Assembly (NCBI GenBank): GCA_030685235.1
Contig: MU839154.1
Span: forward strand, 1 to 64,000
Source: Copromyces sp. CBS 386.78
Lineage: Eukaryota; Ascomycota; Sordariomycetes; Sordariales; Sordariaceae
Reading direction: 5' to 3'
DNA length: 64,000 nt
Part shown: positions 61,090-64,000 of the stretch, piece after piece
Layout: each line of letters begins with the position of its first letter
Numbering within the stretch: position 1 is the first letter of the stretch
The notes under the pieces: generated by a model
Database searches by the model: none
Seen by the model: only the letters and a program-made list of their open reading frames with translations
Told to the model about the DNA's origin: nothing
Position numbers and translations under genes: made by a program

Positions 61090-61215
61090 ACTAAACCTAT
61101 ATCGATTCGAAGGAGAAGATACGTTAGTTATGACCACTTTAGTACAAAGAACAGCTCACCACCAGACTTATATTAATTCGAAGGAGAAGATACATTAGTT
61201 ATAACCACCTTTAAT
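61090..61215. repeat. Two-copy tandem repeat, about 60 bp
   Basis: ATTCGAAGGAGAAGATACGT followed by TAGTTATGACCAC is present twice with transitions between copies. Confidence 0.7.
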
Positions 61216-61299
61216 ATAAGGAATAGCTTCCCTTAGCTAGGTTATAACACCTAATACCCCCGGCAGTAGTAGTATTCCCAGTAATAGTAAACCTATCCT

Positions 61300-62900
61300 A
61301 TAACTACTATTTCTTCTCAGAAATATATATTATTATATTAACTAAGTCTTTATAAAGACTATTAATCCTTCGCTAATGAAAATTAATAATAAATAATTAT
61401 TCCCGCTACTTAGTATAGGGCGGGCGGAATTAATATATTCTAAATTATTTACCTATATTCCAACCTAAATATTTTATACTACGGAGGAAGATAAAAAATT
61501 ATATATATTTTATTTGTAAATTGTTTATAGAATAATAATATCGGGTTAGAATTATTAATAATAAAGTCCTTATTACTAAAGTTATTATTGTACTAACCCT
61601 AACGTTTATTACCTTAAGTATATAATAATTTAATTACTTTTTTAAAGCTTTTATTATATTTATTTCAGTAAACCTTATAATTAAATAAGAAGTTATATAA
61701 TTTAGTTATTACGAGGATAATATCCTTCTAAATCGATATAGGAAATTCCTATTTAAAATAATAAATTTTAAATTTCCTAATTAATATTCTTTATATAGTT
61801 TCCACGATAGTTCGAAGCGAAGTATAGCGCTTATTAAATAATTCTTGCTTATTCTAGAAAGTTTCAAATCCCTATTCTAATATATAGTATTAGATATTGC
61901 GATACGGGATTAATATCCTTTTTATCCCCGGGTATTTAGTATTACCGAAATAGTACTAGCCTTCTAGGATTTGAAAATTATTAGCTACAGTATTATAGAA
62001 AATACGAATATTATTGGTAAAGCCTTCCTAATTAATGCGTAAATATATAAAATACTTATTAAAATTAATAGCGCCTATTACGTTCTAGGTAATAAAACTT
62101 TTACGATTAAATTAAATAAATATTTAATTAGTGTTAATTCGTACTTTAAAATACTTTTTATTAATAGTATTAAAATAATTCTTAAAGTAGGGATAATAAC
62201 GTACGGATTCGAAGACTTTATATTAGGTTTTAAAGGGTGGTTACGTAACGAAAGTTATTATAAGCTTTAAAAGGTATTTTAAAACGTAATAGAAAATATT
62301 GGTATATACCCGGTTAATTAATTAACGTTATAATATTCTCTATAAATAATAGTATTAATATTAATTTATAGATAGTATTGGAATTATAACTATAATTATT
62401 GCCTACGGTCCTTATTAACGTCCTTTAATATAGGAGTTCTAGGGCGATAAGAAGTCATTATTAGGTAGAAATATATTACTTAAGTACGAGACTAGTATTG
62501 AATATTAGTTAATTATATAAAGTAAAGAATATATGCTTCGTTATACGAAATTAAGTTTTAAAGAAGGTTTTAGTAAGGAGATTTAATTAGTATTATAATT
62601 TTAACGTTTCGAAAGTAAATATTTAATAGAATATATCCTATAATTCGTTTAATAGAATAAAGTCGTATAAAATTATAATATAAATAGCGGTAGCGGTATT
62701 AGAATTAATAAGTTCGAATATTAATTATAATTCTTTAAGTTTATTAATTTCGTTGGCGTTATTTATTATTATTAGATTATTATAATATTCTATATCGGCT
62801 ACTTAATAGGGGTACGCTATAGTTAAGATTATAATATTAATAAAGACAATAAAGGTAGAGGATATAGAAGAGAGGATAAGGGAAAAAGAGGAGGATTTAG
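61300..62900 (+). other. Coding-like degraded stretch, unassigned
   Basis: On the plus strand a partly open frame (for example INSAYYVLGNKTFTIKLN and ITYGFEDFILGFKGWLRNES, about 62,060-62,260) shows mainly TAA/TAG stops. It may be the ruin of another transposon protein. I recognise no family and cannot define its ends. Confidence 0.3.
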
Positions 62901-63280
62901 ATAAATTGGGGGGAGGAATACTATTTATTAATATATATATAATTAATAATAAATAAATTTTCTAGTATTTTTATAAAAATAATTAAGTTAAATAGGTTGT
63001 GTATAGGGCGCTATAAATATAGGGTATATACAAATTAGAAACCTAGTCTTCCTCGCTTTTATATGGTATAAATATAGGGGTTTCGCGTAGTATGAAAGCG
63101 AAGAAAGTAGTAAGATCTCTAACGATTTCTAGCCTTCTGATTAGTCAGATGTAGCTTATTGGGGGAGTTAGGGGAAGTGCAGCGACTTGCAGATTTTTAT
63201 TGGAAAATAGCCGAACGTAAAAAGCAACGGTAGTATACTGTTGCTTACTATTCTTACTGCTATATAAACTTTTTTACTGT

Positions 63281-63310
63281 TACTGGCATACTGGGATTCC
63301 GAACACAACA
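63281..63310 (-). repeat. Right terminal inverted repeat of the 17.5-kb unit
   Basis: Thirty bases ending in CCGAACACAACA, followed directly by TTA. It is the inverted match of 45762-45791. Confidence 0.9.
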
Positions 63311-63313
63311 TTA

Positions 63314-63613
63314 GGTTGACATCTCGGAACACTAGATCCGAGATCATGATTGGGTAACCAAAGAGTTGGTGTGATATTGATCCAGCCATGCCCCATTGTA
63401 AGATGAGTTCTGGTTTGCACAACTGATGCAGTCTGAAGGTGAGAACCTGGTTCACATAAAGAAACTAGACAGAGGAAATACGTCCATTACCTTTTCGTAC
63501 TTTGATCTTCGTTGTCTTTGTTTACGGCTCACTCGAATCTGCAGAAGGACGGTGTCTCCATAGCAAAACCGACAAACTCGCGCAAGAACGAAGGGAAACA
63601 ACGGAAGCCGATC
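63314..63613. promoter_or_regulatory. Upstream region of the GPR1/FUN34 gene
   Basis: Only 300 bases separate the right end of the 17.5-kb unit from the likely start codon at 63614. No defined site was recognised. An in-frame ATG at 63512 would extend the protein by 34 residues without family similarity. Confidence 0.4.
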
Positions 63614-63978
63614 ATGGAAACAACAGAATCAACCTCAACCCATAACGGCACCAGAGTCATCCACGATGAGGAAAAGGGCCACCTCCACCGGTCCACGACC
63701 GGCGTCACCATGTCGCCCGAGCTCTTTGAGAAACTCTATCTCACGCCGAAAGTTCCTCATGTCGGAGACTACAACAGGCGGTTTGCTAATCCGACTGCGC
63801 TCGGGTTTGTTGGGTATGTGCTTTTTCTCCTCTTCGTTTGGCTCAAGGTATTGCGGTTGGCTGGAAGACTTGACTGACGTTGGTATGCTCTGCCCACTCA
63901 AAGCTTCGTGATCTCTACTTTTACCTTCTCTATGGTCCTTATGGGATGGGGTGGCGCGCAAGGACTTACGCCTGTTGT
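63614..63978 (+). CDS. GPR1/FUN34/YaaH family membrane transporter (acetate/ammonium type), 5' part
   Basis: The gene runs off the window. Exon 1 is 63614-63813 and exon 2 is 63904-63978, followed by a GTAAGT donor at 63979. The intron has GTATGT and AG ends. The N-terminal cytoplasmic tail ends in MSPELFEKLYLTPKVPH and VGDYNRRFANPTALGFVG. It leads into the first membrane helix, FVISTFTFSMVLMGWGGAQG, then LTPVV. The NPT/NPA-type motif and this helix are hallmarks of the family, which in yeast includes Ady2 and in other fungi acetate permeases of the plasma membrane. Which substrate it carries cannot be told. About four or five further helices must lie beyond the window. Confidence 0.88.
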
Positions 63979-64000
63979 GTAAGTCAACACCTCAATGAGC

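Larger units (their letters stand above)
45762..63310. mobile_element. 17.5-kb TIR-bounded unit, RIP-degraded inside
   Basis: The left end TGTTGTGTTCGGAATCCCAG (TIR 45762-45791) and the right end (63281-63310) are 30-bp inverted repeats with one transition between them. Both are flanked by TTA (45759-45761 and 63311-63313). The terminal sequences (about 95 bp left, about 255 bp right) are homologous to the 355-bp MITE at 20,644-20,998. Everything between them is AT-rich, RIP-type DNA holding an old split ORF, a nested 7.5-kb gypsy element and several minisatellites. Either this is a large parent of the MITE or other DNA invaded a MITE copy. The exact pair of ends with matching duplication is seen directly. 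Mobility as one unit is inferred. Confidence 0.75.

Noticed and set aside
45762..63310. Starship-type giant element
   Set aside because: No tyrosine-recombinase captain gene is readable near either end, and the ends are 30-bp TIRs with a TTA duplication, which fits a DDE-type element better.

Overview
The window is fungal nuclear DNA from a filamentous ascomycete (Pezizomycotina, most likely Sordariomycetes). The evidence is short introns with GTRNGT donors and CTAAC-type branch points, fungal-specific proteins (Hac1 with an Ire1 intron, Csm3, Pex16, the NUXM subunit of complex I), and two AT-rich islands with the signature of repeat-induced point mutation (RIP): TpA-rich, CpA/TpG-poor, with transposon ORFs broken almost only by TAA/TAG. 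| Layout: (1) 1-10,480 is a RIP-degraded island holding a minus-strand Ty3/gypsy element (retropepsin and reverse transcriptase still readable) and a later, almost unmutated 447-bp TIR element at 2562-3008. (2) 10,480-45,760 is the gene-bearing part. In order: pex16 (-), a 163-bp MITE, a 12-exon peroxisomal alcohol oxidase (-), a 355-bp MITE at 20,644-20,998, hac1 (-), a gene-poor stretch of about 6 kb, a DUF427 protein (-), did2/CHMP1 (+), ski2 (-), csm3/Swi3 (-), complex I subunit NUXM (+) and an ATP-grasp protein (+). (3) 45,762-63,310 is a second RIP island bounded exactly by 30-bp inverted repeats and a TTA duplication. These ends match the 355-bp MITE, so the whole 17.5-kb block looks like one TIR-bounded unit. 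Inside it are an old split ORF, a nested 7.5-kb Ty3/gypsy element (TATAT duplication, polypurine tract, gag/PR/RT/IN on the minus strand and an apparent opposite-strand ORF next to the 3' LTR), and many minisatellites. (4) 63,614 to the end is the 5' part of a GPR1/FUN34/YaaH transporter. | How the genes relate: alcohol oxidase (C-terminal SRL, a PTS1) and Pex16 are both peroxisomal and lie within 3 kb on one strand. The rest are housekeeping or regulatory genes: unfolded-protein response, ESCRT-III, cytoplasmic RNA decay, fork protection and respiration. They do not form an obvious pathway cluster. | The most novel-looking structures are the 17.5-kb TIR-bounded unit with its 355-bp relative, and the antisense ORF inside the nested gypsy element. 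All intron and exon boundaries were read by eye from splice motifs, reading frame and family similarity. No alignment was run.
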